NCBI RefSeq assembly: GCF_021869535.1
Contig: NW_026262734.1
Span: 91,517,285-91,581,284 of the forward strand
Length of the DNA: 64,000 bases
Reading direction: 5' to 3'
Source of the DNA: Mytilus californianus
Lineage: Eukaryota; Mollusca; Bivalvia; Mytilida; Mytilidae
Part shown: in pieces, positions 20,905-32,994 of the stretch
Layout of the letters: every line of letters begins with the position of its first letter
Numbering within the stretch: position 1 is the first letter of the stretch
The notes under the pieces: generated by a model
Seen by the model: only the letters and a program-made list of their open reading frames with translations
The model's database searches: none
Told to the model about the DNA's origin: nothing
Translations under genes and position numbers: made by a program

Positions 20905-21120
20905 TTAAGATCAATTAAAACAGGAGCTCTATGAAGAATTTCCCGGCTGCGGCGAAAAGATGATAAAACAAATATTTTGGGGCTCTTTATAGCATGCTGT
21001 TCGGTTTAAGCAAATGCTCCGTGTTGAAGGCCGTACTTTGACCTATAATTGTTTACTTTTTACACATTGTGATTTGGATGGAGAGTTGTCTCATTGGCAC
21101 TCATACCACATCTTCTTATT
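20905..21120 (+). repeat. 3' end of a dispersed mussel repeat
   Basis: The stretch ending GGAGAGTTGTCTCATTGGC then ACTCATACCACATCTTCTTAT is the familiar end of a very common bivalve repeat. A second, more diverged copy ends the same way at about 32815. Confidence 0.6.
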
Positions 21121-21261
21121 TCTATTCATTTCAAAAGACACCAATGAACTCACAGTCAGTTTTAAAAATATTTCATAACAATAGCTATAAAATTATCACT
21201 CATGCATATTTATACAGTACCGGTATGGATGATTGATTAATTGGAGTTTATCGCCACTTTT

Positions 21262-21482
21262 AACACTATCATGCTATTTCGTGGCGGTGAGTTCATACTG
21301 GTAGAGGAAGCCGAAGTGCCCGGAGAGAACCACCGACCTTCGGTAGGAAAACTGACAATTCAAGTCAATTAAGATTGGAGTCGAGCTTACCTGCCACGTG
21401 CGAGATTCGAACTCACAACCTAAGTGTTGACAGGCTAGTGATATAGTAGTTCGGCTACTTAGACCCCCCCACCTCCCCCAAT
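21262..21482 (-). repeat. tRNA-derived SINE
   Basis: On the minus strand GAGTTCGAATCTC (21414-21402) is a Pol III B box. An A-box-like TAGCCGAACTAC lies upstream within a tRNA-like head starting near 21480. The following body (GATTGGAGTCGAG read from plus, CCGACCTTCGGT) is that of a common mussel SINE. It is not a functional tRNA: stems are mismatched and there is no clear anticodon arm. Confidence 0.7.
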
Positions 21483-21639
21483 GGATTAAAGAAAGATATG
21501 GGATGAACTTCAACTCGGTGCATTACATTTGCGTGCAGCTTTATATTATGTTTTCATGCATTTATTTCACAGCTTCAACTAGATGATTATGGATGGATGC
21601 TTGACGTCATGCGGCAAATTGATATGCATATTCGTACAA

Positions 21640-21935
21640 GAACATGTTAATGTGATATGAGTATTAACCCTGCTTTGTACTAGACCGACACCCTGAGCCG
21701 AATTTTTAACATGCTAGTTCACAAAGTATCAGTCCACAGGAAGACATGTCACCTTACCCGGACACCTTATTCTGATTCCGAGCCGACCAGTCTTTGCTCC
21801 TTAATTTCGCGTGCTTAGCAGGAAAGCAGGAAATATCAATTTTAAAGTCATTGGTTTTGACCCGGCCGGGGTTCGAACCCACGACCTCCCGCACTCGAGG
21901 CAAAATGCTACCACGAAAGCACCGCCACTAGAAAG
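21640..21935 (-). repeat. tRNA-derived SINE, second family
   Basis: The minus strand has GGGTTCGAACCCC (21880-21868), a near-perfect B box, after a tRNA-like head beginning GGCGGTGCTTTCGTGG. The body includes CCGGGTAAGGTGACATG and ends in AT-rich sequence. The head and body differ from the SINE at 21262-21482, so these are two families 160 bp apart. Confidence 0.7.
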
Positions 21936-21939
21936 TAAC

Positions 21940-22980
21940 CCGTAATATAAAATGTTTCTTGGGAAGCCGCTCATGTATACACCTCTAGACTCAAGTAAAC
22001 AGGGCTAAGGTACCGACCATTGATTTTTTTTGGTGAGTGGGGGCATGTTTTTTTGTAAATGTTTGATTCCAAATTTCTTGAAAGAGATTTTATCTAAATA
22101 GTTTGTTTCCATTGAAAATGAGGGAAAAAATAAAACAATAATGAAATTAAAAAAAAAATAACCATGTTATTGAAAAATTTTTTTTTATTAAAGTCGAAAA
22201 ATATGTTTGTCCTGAGAACAAGACAATACACGTGCTCCTGCCCACACTAGATGAAGAGTCGGTTCCTAACCAATCTGATTTTAAAATACAATGTACAGAT
22301 CAGCTGTCTAAGCTTTGGTTACAAGGATCTGACAACACTTCATTTTCCTTTCTGTTCTGGTAAATATTACATCAGCCAATGCAATTTCAAAAACGTGATG
22401 GTGTTTATCAATCCGACAAAACCAGAGAACCCCAATGATCTTTAAAACAGATAATAGAATGGAGCGTTTTCAGATCCGCGTAAGCAAAGCTTGAGCACAA
22501 AATATCTGTAACTTAATCAGATTAGGGTCTAAATGAACATAAACAAATGCATTTATTTATTGTTTACTGAGGCCTGTTGGTCTCTTACAGATAGAGAGTT
22601 GTGTTTTAAATTTTTTTTTAATTGAAGATTTACGGCGGCGGCTTTTAATATTTTGTGTTTATCTTGAAAAATATAATAGATTAAAAAAAAAATATAGTGC
22701 AATGTGTCTGAATATATTCTATAGTAAATGTCCCATTTGGGCAATTTTGGCTCTCAAGAGTTGTGTTGTTTTATTGCCTATTATCTTGATAACTTATCTA
22801 TATAGAAACCTTTCCTTGCAAAAAAGATATAGAGAAGAACAGATTTAAAATTAAATAAATTATAATTATGGTCATTTTCTTTCATTGGGGGTGGGGACGT
22901 GGGAGGAAATATTGGAATTTCATTTATTTTTTCAGGTCTACACCTTGAAGAAGGAAAAAACAATGAAGACCCCCCTTTCC
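21940..22980. other. No supported feature
   Basis: AT-rich, with poly-A/T runs. A plus frame at 22251-22445 was considered as a decayed Ig exon and rejected. Confidence 0.4.
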
Positions 22981-23075
22981 AAAGACATAAACATTTCACC
23001 CCCCCCCCCCGCCCCCCCCCCCCCAAAAAAAAAGCCACCACCGAAAAATCACACACAAACACACACACACATTTC
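22971..23075. repeat. Poly-C run (C12-G-C13), poly-A and CA low-complexity block
   Basis: C runs at 22999-23010 and 23012-23024 are followed by A9 and a short (CA)n. The minus strand is G-rich and could form a G-quadruplex; the plus strand could form an i-motif. Open frames here are compositional artefacts. Confidence 0.9.
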
Positions 23076-23319
23076 TCAATAATTTTGTTCGTAATAACAA
23101 ACAAAAAACGCATTAAGTTTCTATTGCATTATAAGTTTAAAATATTGCGTCAGTAGTGGATCTATAACCGTGGAAGTTGTTTGCGACTTCAGGGAACTTA
23201 ATTTGGATCTATGGCGGTTATGGTTTCATTGATATTTACCACACTTTCATTCAATATTAGTTTCAGATGAAAAATACTCTGCTAGAAGAAATTATTGAAA
23301 CTAAAGATTTAGATTTGAA

Positions 23320-23700
23320 TAATTGAGGCGAGCGGAGCGAAGCTTAAAAATTGATGTCTTTCGAGTCAAAACTATTAATCTTTTCTGTAGGGGGAGTGTA
23401 CGATGAAGGTCGAACCCTGAACAGTTAGGGCAAGTATGAACACACCATTCAAGCTTGATACAGCTCTGAATTTTGATATGATTAAATATATGACACATCA
23501 TAGGTTTGTGATAAATAAGGAATGTGGTCTAAGATTTTAAAAAGTTGAAATTGGACATTTACCTATTATATGGTCCAATATCCAAAATCTAAATATATTG
23601 TTAGATTCAGCATATCAAAGAACCCTAAGAATTGCTTGTTTTGGTCCCGTTTTGGCCCCTAATTCCTAAACAGTTATTGTCTGGCAACAAAATATCTACT
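23320..23700 (+). repeat. Dispersed mussel repeat fragment
   Basis: Blocks such as TCGAACCCTGAACAGTTAG, CATTCAAGCTTGATACAGC and CATATCAAAGAACCCTAAGAA are typical of a highly repeated mussel sequence of unknown class. It has no coding potential. Confidence 0.5.
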
Positions 23701-23709
23701 GACGACGAA

Positions 23710-24310
23710 GACATCGCCATAACATTATACGGCGGCATATCTATAACTATAAAAAATTGAATACCACCTTTCCATTAAAAAAAAAAATAAAAAAATTAAA
23801 GGCCCCCTTAATTTCTTCCTATCCCCTCTTTTTGGGGTTACAAATGACTGGTCCCTTATATGAGTCACTTCCCTATCAATGTCCGATTTTTGCCCATTTT
23901 TTGTGTCTATCTTGAGAAAAGTAATATATAAAGAGAAACTTGAACAGCTAAAATGATCAGCAAGGCAAAATTTACAAAAAATGAACATACTGGAAACTCA
24001 TGTATCAACGTCTTATAGAAAAAAAAACCGCTAACGCTCGGTATGAAGGTATTGACAGATATAATGCCTACCCTTGTTAAAATGAGCATAGAGCATGGCA
24101 TAACAGAATTATTTCTTAAATTTAATAATTTTAACCGTATGTTCTTTATTGTAGACCCCGTATGTTCATTATTGTAGACCCATCGATTAAAACTAAACTT
24201 TGCAATTCATATTTTGACAATTTTCCAACAATATCAGACGTGATTTTTTTTCATCTTAAAACGAGGTACTAACATGCCAAGGTTTATCTCTTTTCAAATC
24301 TCAACCCTTT
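23710..24310. other. Probable repeat-derived AT-rich stretch
   Basis: TACCACCTTTCCATTAAA and the block around AGAAACTTGAACAGC look like dispersed repeat sequence. No gene is supported, and two overlapping minus frames have no domain. Confidence 0.35.
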
Positions 24311-24316
24311 TCCAAA

Positions 24317-24978
24317 CGATAGCAATAGATTTGAGCCGGGTTTTTACTAATTCCGCAGAAGCAGATCGGAATCAGTTATGACGTTGATAGTAATCGTTCT
24401 AATCGTAATCATGTTCATTGACCATAACGACGATGAAAGCACATCATATAATGACGTTTCAACATCATATAATGAAGTAAACCGAACCACATCATATAAG
24501 GTTACAAGCACATAATATAATGACACAACCACATCATATAAAGATGTTTGTACATAATATAAGGGAAAATGCACATCATATAAGTATATTTGCACATCAT
24601 AAAAGTATATTTGCACATCATATAAGAATATTTGCACATCATATAAGGATCTTAGCACATCATATAAGTACATTTGCACATCATATAAGTATATTTGCAC
24701 ATCATATAAGGATAGTTACACATCATATAAGAATGTTTGCACATCATATCAGTATGTTTGCACATCATATAAGTACATTTTCACATCATATAAGTATACA
24801 TGCACATCATATAAGTATATTTGCACATCATATAAGGATGTTTGGACATCATATTAGGATATTTGTACATCAAATAAAGGTGTTTGCACATCATATAATG
24901 ACAAATGCACATCATATAAAGATAAATGCACATCATATAATGAACATGGTCATAACAAGACAGTTTTGGCGTTCCATA
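24317..24978 (-). mobile_element. Minisatellite-bearing element, copy 2 (inverted)
   Basis: Reverse-complement counterpart of 19632-20824. Its left edge is the complement of CCCGGCTCAAATCTATT, and its right edge is the complement of ATGGAACGCCAAAACTGTC at about 24960-24978. The internal array is about half as long. The two copies form an inverted pair separated by about 3.5 kb. Confidence 0.65.
24441..24940 (-). repeat. 21-bp minisatellite, about 24 units, inverted
   Basis: Same unit as 19671-20702, read here as CATCATATAAGxATxTTTGCA. One run at 24520-25029 stays open on the plus strand, giving FAHHIR heptapeptides. Confidence 0.96.
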
Positions 24979-25287
24979 TATATCCATTGTTTCTGCTATT
25001 TGTACAATAACTGGTCGGTTGCAGGATAAAGCTTGACAGATTGTACAGATACTTGTTCATATTTTTATTAAAGACCATTTATCGATCTGAAGGTGTCATT
25101 CTGTTGTTTTGGGCATTGTTGTTGTTTTGTGGCGAAGAGTGGTTGCCTTCAACTGTTTTTGTCGTTCGGTTGCTTTCGAATTGACATATATATATCACAC
25201 ATATCCTCAGATTAATATACAGCTTTGCTAAGCATTCAAGGCAACCAAAGTTAATTCAGTTACATACTCTATGAGTTTAATGCTTAC

Positions 25288-25566
25288 CTTGAATATTGAG
25301 ATTGATAGATGTAGATGTAACAAATCTTCCAATTTTAGCTATGCATCTACAGAAACTCCCGTTGTGAACTATAGAAGCCTTATATGAAATTTTAGATAGA
25401 ACAGTGGAACAATTTAAGATACTGGTTTTAGCAGAAGTAGCGTTAGAACAATCCCATGTAATCTCAGCAAACCTTCCTGTTATCTGAGCTGCACAAGTTA
25501 TCTCAACAGTAGCACCATCAGCAAAAGGTAACGTTTGATTTGCTGTAATGTCCAGTCCTTTTATGG
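25288..25566 (-). CDS. Ig-like domain exon (second Ig)
   Basis: This minus-strand exon of 279 bp lies between a CATCCACAG acceptor (AG at 25568-25567) and a GTAAGC donor (25287-25282), both phase 1. It encodes about 92 residues. ATVEITCAAQ carries the B-strand Cys, EITWDCSN the core Trp with an adjacent Cys, and NGSFCRCIAKIG the F-strand Cys. Additional cysteines (ILNCSTV) could form a second disulfide. N-glycosylation motifs NQT, NAT, NCS and NGS are frequent, as expected for an extracellular domain. Strand, phase and domain type match the exons at 18601 and 32995. Together they suggest tandem Ig domains in one receptor. Confidence 0.8.
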
Positions 25567-26089
25567 CTGTGGATGGTGAAAAAAATACAGTCCTCAAAAT
25601 AGGTTATCAACGTTTTCAAATATGAATTAAACTAGGTGAAAGTAATAAGTAAATAAGAATCTAGCAACACATTCAAGCAAAACAACGACCGACATGTGCT
25701 AGTAAGTGCCTCTGTATTTCAATGATTAAAAGTACACGAAACTTAACTCCTAATAATAATTAGTCGTCTTCCACAATAAAGACATTAAATGGCTTGTCAC
25801 CTTCCATAGCAGTCAGTAAAAATTGGAAAGATCACATAGCCTATTTTTGCCAGTATTTTGAGCTATATATTTACTTAAATGTACTTTTACGCATTTTAAT
25901 AACCCTTCAAATTATCTAGATATAGATACTTTAATCATCAATATAAGGTCTTCTTGTAACAAAATGATCATATATATTTAAATCTGCATACGAGTCTAAA
26001 GACTTGTGCAACAATACCGATAAAAGATAAAATTAGAAAACAGAAGATAACTAATGTTTTAATCCCGTCAACCGATTACAAATATATAA

Positions 26090-27245
26090 TCAAGAGGGAT
26101 GGAAGGACCTTTTTCGGGACGTCGGGATTGAGCCGTTTAATTCGCGGGAATTCGGGAATAGCCAGTTAAATCTTAGGGAATTCGGGATTTAATTATATCG
26201 TGATGCGGAAACGGATACAATATTTCAGCGGGAATTCTGGATTAAATTTTACAGTGTTGGTTTTTTTTCATCCCATTACCACTTAAAGCAAATATTACCA
26301 ATTTAATCACAATAGTGTCGAGATATCGGTTCAATCTTCAGAGAAAGAGTAACAACATTACGTCATGGGCAACATATTATTATACTTAAATCAGAGTCGT
26401 CTTATTATACGGTCCCTGGTATTTGATCCCTGCTTTTCCCAAGCCAAATTTAAAGGGGAATTCTTACGGGAAGGAAGCATACGGCCTAGAAATGAGTGGG
26501 AGAAACGTTTAAAAAATGTGTTCGTTAGCGTACTGTTCGTTCAGAAATGCAGCATATAAGTGTGGTACATTTCCCCTTTTAAAATATGTACCAAGAGTCG
26601 GTCTGCAAAGCCAGTAAAGTGGCGATGATGATGATAATGAAAAGGATGACAGCGAGTCGGAAAATGAGACAGACGAGGAGATCTTATCAACTATTTCTGA
26701 CAATACGAATACATCTTTTCAACAGAACTTCATTTTATAGTTAATCGGAATGTGTCAAGATCAGGAAGGACACTACGGGCTAAATCATAAAGGCTCTTTG
26801 ACTATTACTAATATTACTAAAGAAACTTTTATTGAATGTTCTATTCCCGTATATTCTTGTAAATTTTTTGGCAGATATACATTTCATTAACCCAACTCTG
26901 GCTTTGGTCAGCCTCTGCAGTGCGTAGAGTGCTCTTATTTTCTCCAAATATATATTAAGACATTTATTTTTACGAAAAGAAAAGAACAAAAGAAGGTATT
27001 ATAATATGTTGGGTTTGCACATTTACAAAGAAAAAAAAGTGGAAACCGGAACCGCATTGATCCTTATTCTATTGCCACGGCTATTTTTCAAATGTCTCTG
27101 GTTATGTATTGCGATTTTGAATAGCATCCACTTTTATTTTCATGAGAATTCGGGATTGATTTATTATTTTCACGATATTCGGGATTTGGCATTTAATTAC
27201 TTGGGAATTCGGGTTGAGACGCCCTCCATCCCCCCTCAATCAAGG
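26090..27245. repeat. Dispersed element with GGGAATTCGGGAT motifs and inverted edges
   Basis: The motif GGGAATTCGGGA or a variant recurs near both edges (about 26140-26235 and 27145-27210). The left edge GAGGGATGGAAGG is inverted relative to CCCTCCATCCCCCCTC at the right. Between them is an acidic open stretch (GDDDDNEKDDSESENE around 26625-26680) without a recognised domain. This looks like a mobile unit of about 1.15 kb of unknown class. Confidence 0.45.
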
Positions 27246-27249
27246 TTAC

Positions 27250-28570
27250 AAAAATTAGAGATTAGTATGATTCCAAAAAGGAGCAAGACCGGGTGGCCTC
27301 TTTATCCATACGGTGACCTATAGTTCTATCCTCCTCATCTTATAAAACAGTGATTACTTATCTATTAAGTTTAAAATTGAGAATGGAATATGTACCAGTG
27401 TCGGTCTGCAAAGCCAGTAGAGTGATATTTTATAAATTGTTTTGCTCACACATTGTTGTCAATATATTAGAATTCTATGCGACTTTCGGACAAGTAAGAG
27501 GTTTAGGTAACTATAAAACCAGGTTAAATCCACCATTTTCTACAAAAGGAACTGCCTGTACCAAGTCAGGAATATGACAGTTGATTTCCATTCGTTTGAT
27601 GTGTTTGAGCTTTTGATTTTGCCGTTTGATAAGCGATTTTCCGTTTTGAAATTTCCTTGGAGTTCGATATTTTTGTTATTTTACTTGTTGTTTTTTTTGC
27701 AATCAAAACACATCTTTTATTTTTATATAAGTTACCGACACATCGAATCAGTTAATCAATTCCGTAAAACTTATTTTGTGTCGATTTCCTTCGATCTTCG
27801 TCATAGCTTTATAAGAGCAGTAGTTTAGTTAGGCATGTTAGGAGCATTCTAAAAAACTGGAAATTAACAATTGGCAAAGTGAAATCACAACGTTGGTCAT
27901 AGATTCTTGTTTGAAGTCGTCCATCTCTGTCAATATTGTAGAAAAAAATCAAGATATTAAGGGGTACCCAACACTTTGACTAAAATAGAGTTGGTTAGTT
28001 TAGTTTTCATAAAATTTTGGCAAATATTTTCTTTGACCTATTGTCAAAAATATAGAAATTTTAAAGATATTTAAATCACACCATTTACAGGAAAATTTTC
28101 ATTGGATATATAGCAGTTTGACAGACACTAATTTTGATCATTGAGAAGCTTGATTTCTCTTTACTAACAGTATGTGACTAAAACGTTCAGCTGATTTTTA
28201 AAGAGTTAACTCCCTTAGGTTTTCTGTACACAACTAAGCAGGCCTTATATGTCACGTTAACCATTAGGTCTGTTTGGGTTGCCCACTCAATTATATCAAT
28301 AAATTTATAACTGACCTATAAACAAGTGTAGGTTTAGCTACTTAAGTTGACCAGGTTAAACATGCCAATTTCTTCAGAAAATGCAATTGCTTTTTTTTTA
28401 TTCATTTCGTTGGTTGATATAGTCGAACCTTTATTTTGTTGGGTTTTGAACTTACTCATTATTAAATTTACCTTGGAGTTCGATATTTGTGTAAATACTT
28501 TTATAGAAGTATCCATAATCGCAAGTTTATTTGGTTTTTGGAGATGTGAAAATATAAGAACAAAGTGAAA
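27250..28570. other. No supported gene
   Basis: Short frames at 27350-27828 (plus) and 28334-28568 (both strands) lack domains. A fragment at 27385-27420 repeats sequence near 26590-26625 (GTCGGTCTGCAAAGCCAGTA), so it is probably repeat-derived. Confidence 0.4.
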
Positions 28571-28579
28571 TAATAACTT

Positions 28580-28760
28580 AATTACAAATGACCTTCGTCA
28601 TTAGCAGTCTTTATTCCCAAAATTCAAAAATACCATATGAATTTTATTTGTGTTAGAAAAGCTAACTCCGACATTATTCAATTATATCTGAATGGGTTGC
28701 TCACCTTATTTTGTAAATATAACGGAATTATAAACAACTGTCACTTACATACTATGTATA
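28580..28760 (+). repeat. Direct repeat A, left copy
   Basis: Shares CCTTCGTCATTxGxAGTCTTT, TGAATTTTATTTGTG, TTGCTCACC and TAAACAACTGTCA with 29905-30085 in the same orientation. The two copies enclose the LINE relic at 28780-29640. Confidence 0.7.
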
Positions 28761-28779
28761 AAAACACGAAACATGTTAA

Positions 28780-29640
28780 CAGCTGACTTTAGATCATGCA
28801 CTGGAGTAAGACAATGAGATACGCTGAGCCCTAGTCTCTTTAAAATATTTATAGCTGATTTTAAATCTTTATCAGATGAAACCTGTGACCCAGTATTGCT
28901 ATCTTATATTTCATTAAATTTTCTCCTTTATGTTGATGATCTTGTACTGCTTTCCGAATCTAAAATGGCTTACAAAAATGCATTAAATAAGCTTGAAATC
29001 TATTGAAAAAAACGAAATCTATAGTTTTTAATACATTTGGGCGTGTTAAAGATGCACAGCTTTCATATTAAGACACATACATCCAAAATACCCAACATTA
29101 AACTTACCTTGGCGTAACTTTTAGTGCATTTAATAGCTTTTCAGAAGCCAAAAATAGGTTATATAAAAAAGGTTTAAAAGCTTTCTTTAAATATACTAAA
29201 TATGTTACTTATTATAAACCTAGTATTTCCACTCTAATGCACATGGAACTAAATTATTTCTACAGACTTTGTAAAGATCTAAAAAACGAGAAAGTGCATC
29301 TCAAATTCTGCAGATTTACATAACGAGTGAATAAGCACGCAACAAATTTGGCCATATTTGGTTAATTAGGTCGTTATCCTCTAATGTTAGATATTTTAAC
29401 AAAAATGAGCAAATATTGGAAAAGAATTCATATTATACTCATGCTATCCTGAAATTGCTTGATTTACAAGAGTATCAAGTTCTCTCATCTAAAACAAACA
29501 TTAAGAATTTGGTGAAAAAGAAATTATATTTAAAATATTGTAACATATGGAAGAAAGAATTATTTAATGATAAAAGACAAAATAAAACCTCTGGAAATTA
29601 ACTTAGAACTTATCGACTATTCAAACCAAGCTTTAATTTT
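28780..29640 (+). pseudogene. Decayed LINE reverse transcriptase fragment
   Basis: GVRQ, a stop, then DTLSPSLF (about 28805-28840) and FLLYVDDLVLLSES (from about 28920) are palm motifs B and C of a non-LTR reverse transcriptase. Downstream, VTFSAFNSFSEAKN and LYKKGLKAFFKYTKYV (about 29118-29215) and LGRYPL (about 29370) match the post-palm region of the same kind of LINE. Stops and frameshifts are scattered throughout, and the 5' half is absent. The clade was not assigned. Confidence 0.75.
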
Positions 29641-29662
29641 GAGCCATACTTATTTAATTTGG

Positions 29663-29796
29663 AATTCGGTAGCTTTGTGAATACTGTAATTTATCTTTTC
29701 TTCAATATTGACAGAAATGGGCGACTTCGAATTCGGTAGCTTTGTGAATACTGTAATTTATCTTTTCTTCAATATTGACAGAAATGGTCGACTTCG
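29663..29796 (+). repeat. Local tandem duplication, 67 bp twice
   Basis: The block starting AATTCGGTAGCTTTGTGAAT is repeated head to tail with one difference (GGGCGAC versus GGTCGAC). Part of it is also present in reverse orientation at about 30990-31060. Confidence 0.95.
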
Positions 29797-29904
29797 AACA
29801 ACAAACGTGATGATTTTAGCTAACGGATACTTAATCAAAAGTTCATTTGGATTTTTGAAATTTAAAATATACGCACAAAATTAGATATTATCGTATTGAC
29901 GAAT

Positions 29905-30085
29905 AGCCTTCGTCATTGGTAGTCTTTTTCCGAAATGCAAACATACAACATGTACAATATGTGAATTTTATTTGTGCTAAAAGAGATCACTCTTACATTA
30001 TCCAATTACATCCGTTTGAGTTGCTCACCAAATTTGCCAATATAACGGATTTAAACAACTGTCATATTTTTGTTAATACTTTTTT
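29905..30085 (+). repeat. Direct repeat A, right copy
   Basis: Diverged copy of 28580-28760 in the same orientation. No LTR terminal TG/CA or target duplication could be established. Confidence 0.7.
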
Positions 30086-31016
30086 ACAGGTTAGGTTGTA
30101 TTTAAATCTGTAATCATACACTCTATCGTCAAAAACTAAATTTACAACTGTGTAGTCGTTTATGTTAATACCATCTGGCATGTGTCAGTTTGTTATTCAT
30201 TCATAACAGCTTTTATATCTGATATCCCTGTTCATGTTTGCTGACAAAAGTGTTAACACATCAGACTTTAACAATTACTCTTACTCCTTCCTACCAGAAG
30301 TCTGTTTTGACTCTCAGACAATAAACAAATTCTTTCATTACGCTATTGTTCTATTTATCGGCATACTTGTCATGTTGGTTGGACTATTAATGCTAAGTTT
30401 GGTTCAAATTGGTTTAATGGGTTCAGAGACAGCTAATTTTCATAAAGTTTACAATGAACGATATAAAATTATGCACGATATTTGATTGTATAAGTGACAT
30501 GGGTCATTTGGTCAAGCAAGTTAAAAACTAGTTTCTTGTAAAAATAAATAATTAAAAATAGAAATAGTTGCAAAATGACCCTACGATTTAATGCATATTC
30601 ATATGAAACAAACCAGCCTCATTAAAGCCTTTTTTTTTAAATTTTCAATTTTCTTCCATATTTAAATCACCTGAATACTTTCACATCGGTGGATGAAATA
30701 TGCCAAACATTTTGTGTATAGGTTGAGCTTATATTTTCAAAAATAACACCTTTATTTTAATTCTCAAAAGATAAACTTTGAATCGCCGGCTGAAGTGGCG
30801 GAGTAAAACATTATGTATGATGTTTCTGGCTGTAGTAGTCATACCTCTGGCAGAGCAGTTTTTGTGCAAGGAGCACACCCATGTTAATGCTGTTTGTATA
30901 CCGTGAACATACACGGGCCTAACATATGAACTGAGAAATGTAAAACGATGGTTTGTTACTGCTGAGAAATGGGAAGTTGACAATTCGTTAGCTAAAATCA
31001 TCACGTTTGTTGTTCA

Positions 31017-31330
31017 AAGTCGCCCATTTCTGTCATTATTGAAGAAAAGATCAAGAAATGAAGCAGACATTCTACTTTCAAGAGTACCCTTGATTTCAAG
31101 CTCAGTGGGATATGAGATGTATGCACTCATTGTAGATTATTCAGTGACAGAACATCGTTAATGATTTTGAAAGCGAAATTAAAGAACATTACAAGAAGCT
31201 TTTTCTTTTTGTCTTTGATAAGTTTCTGTATGAATTCTACTTTACATGTGTGCAACAACAAGTCGACCAGTAGGAATACTTAGTACATATAGGAATACCA
31301 ACTGTCTTAAAAAATATCAATCCATAAAAC
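31017..31330 (-). pseudogene. Decayed reverse transcriptase fragment (same family as 35340)
   Basis: Minus-strand blocks EFIQKLIKDKKKKL and FKIINDVLSLNN (31239 to 31138) correspond to the region up to motif C of the bivalve reverse transcriptase family. The usual IDD is IND here, so the catalytic pair is lost. In a shifted frame YPTELEIKGT and SASFLDLFFNN (31118 to 31017) follow. An open frame at 30729-31004 continues downstream but has no clear homology. Non-functional relic. Confidence 0.7.
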
Positions 31331-31699
31331 TCATCAAAAGTGTTATCGACCGAACAGTCAAGAGTTGATGAGTTTTTTTAATCGGTGTGGTTCTTCTTGA
31401 AATGATGGTGTTGATCTTTTAATTGGGCGTATGGAATAGTAGTGTAAAGCATAGAAAATCAAAAGTTTTCATATAGCTTCAAAATTCTTAAGATTGTGAT
31501 TGAAGTTTTTGGAGTAGATATTTAGATTTTTTGAATATCCACTTCAATAAATCCTTAAAAAGAACCATATATAGCTGGGTTGTCAAGATGTTCGACTTAC
31601 CATATTTCTAAAGTTCTTACCACCATTCTTTACACAGTCGATGGTATGCAAAAATATTGTTTTGAGATATTTTCAACCAGCAGTGTCAATCAGATGTGG

Positions 31700-32480
31700 A
31701 AAAATCTCTGACTTTAACTTTATCTTTTATCTTGGTTTGCATTTGTATTAGCATTGATATATCTCATTTTGATGGAGATTATTTTGCCTGGGCACTCAGA
31801 AATTATATAATGACTTTGAAACTTTTTGCTTATTTTTATGTTAAAGTAGGTGATAAGTTCGGTGGAAGGGGAACAATCTAAGGTAAGTCAAAGATATTTG
31901 GTATGCAGTTGTATTAGCATTAGCACATCTGCTATTCAATGTGATTAATTTGCTGCGCCCTTCAGTTATTGTCTATTACATTTGATTTGTTGCAAATCCT
32001 TCATATTAAACTTTGTATTTAGGTCAACGTAAGATTACCCACTCATTTGATTGTCAATGATATGTGAATTGACAGTTGTTTTAACATTTGCATACATCAT
32101 TTCTATGAAGATTATATGGCCCCGCCCCTCAGTCATGGTATTTTTACTTTTAAACGTTTGAATAGTGCACAAGTTACAATTTCAAATAATGTCGGTTCAA
32201 GATGAACTAACAGTAAGTCAATAATATTTGGTATGCTGTTGTTTTAGCATTCGGACATCTCATATCCATGGAGATTTTATGGCCTTATCTCCCCCAAAAT
32301 GGTTCATTGAATTTGGAACTGCTGCATAGTTTGCATGCTAAAGTTTGTTATAAGGTCAATTTCAGGGAACCACTTATAATAAGTCTATATTATTTGGTAT
32401 GCAGCCGTTTCATCATAAGCATATCCCCTTTCCATGAGATTATTTGGCCCTTACACGTCAGTCATGGAACATATGCATGT
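31700..32480 (+). repeat. Degenerate tandem repeat, about 166 bp, nearly five units
   Basis: TATTTGGTATGC-like blocks, each followed by a TTAGCAT..ACATCTC block and GGAGATTAT(A/T)TGGCC, recur near 31735, 31898, 32065, 32229 and 32395. The copies are diverged and non-coding. The period is close to that of the pearl core at 9.5-14 kb, but the sequence is unrelated. Confidence 0.75.
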
Positions 32481-32559
32481 TTTGCATAGTTCACATGTTA
32501 AAGAAAAGCTCTCTTAATTTCCATATTTGTATTTAACTATCAAAACAACATACAGGCAA

Positions 32560-32815
32560 ATACATGTCGTTTGTTGCTGTATATCATTTGTTTTTCGTTT
32601 TTTTATTTTGTACATAAATCAGGCCGTTAGTTTTCTTCGTTTGAATTGTTTTACATTTGTCATTTCGGTGCCTTTTATAGCTAACTATGCGATATTGGTT
32701 TTGCTCATTATTAAAGACCGTACGGTGACCTATAGCTAGTAATTTCTATGTCATTTGGTCTCTGGTGGAGAACAGTCTCATTGTCAATTATACCACATCT
32801 TCTTATTTTTATAAG
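32560..32815 (+). repeat. 3' end of a dispersed mussel repeat
   Basis: Contains CGGTGACCTATAG, TCTCTGGTGGAGAACAGTC and the terminal ACCACATCTTCTTAT shared with 20905-21120. Diverged copy without coding potential. Confidence 0.6.
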
Positions 32816-32994
32816 ATAAATCTACTTGTCAACAGTTTATGTTTCTGTCATTATCCTTTATTTCTGTTTTGGATATTTTCTTTTTAAAAGATATGTGTTC
32901 AAAGAAGTTTACTTGACAATTCTGGAGAACTGATTGACTGTCCCAATAAGGACGACTATGACCGTTATCACAGAAATTCTAAATACATGAATAC

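Noticed and set aside
21262..21935. Genuine tRNA genes at the two B-box sequences
   Set aside because: B boxes are good but the cloverleaf stems are broken and SINE bodies follow, so both are SINE heads.
22251..22445. Plus-strand frame with SGKYYISQCNF as an Ig exon
   Set aside because: Cys and Trp blocks fall in different frames, and no acceptor/donor pair in phase fits.
30234..30485. 83-residue frame with a hydrophobic segment as a small membrane protein
   Set aside because: It lies in repeat-rich sequence, has no recognised family and no splice or promoter support. It could be real but cannot be supported.
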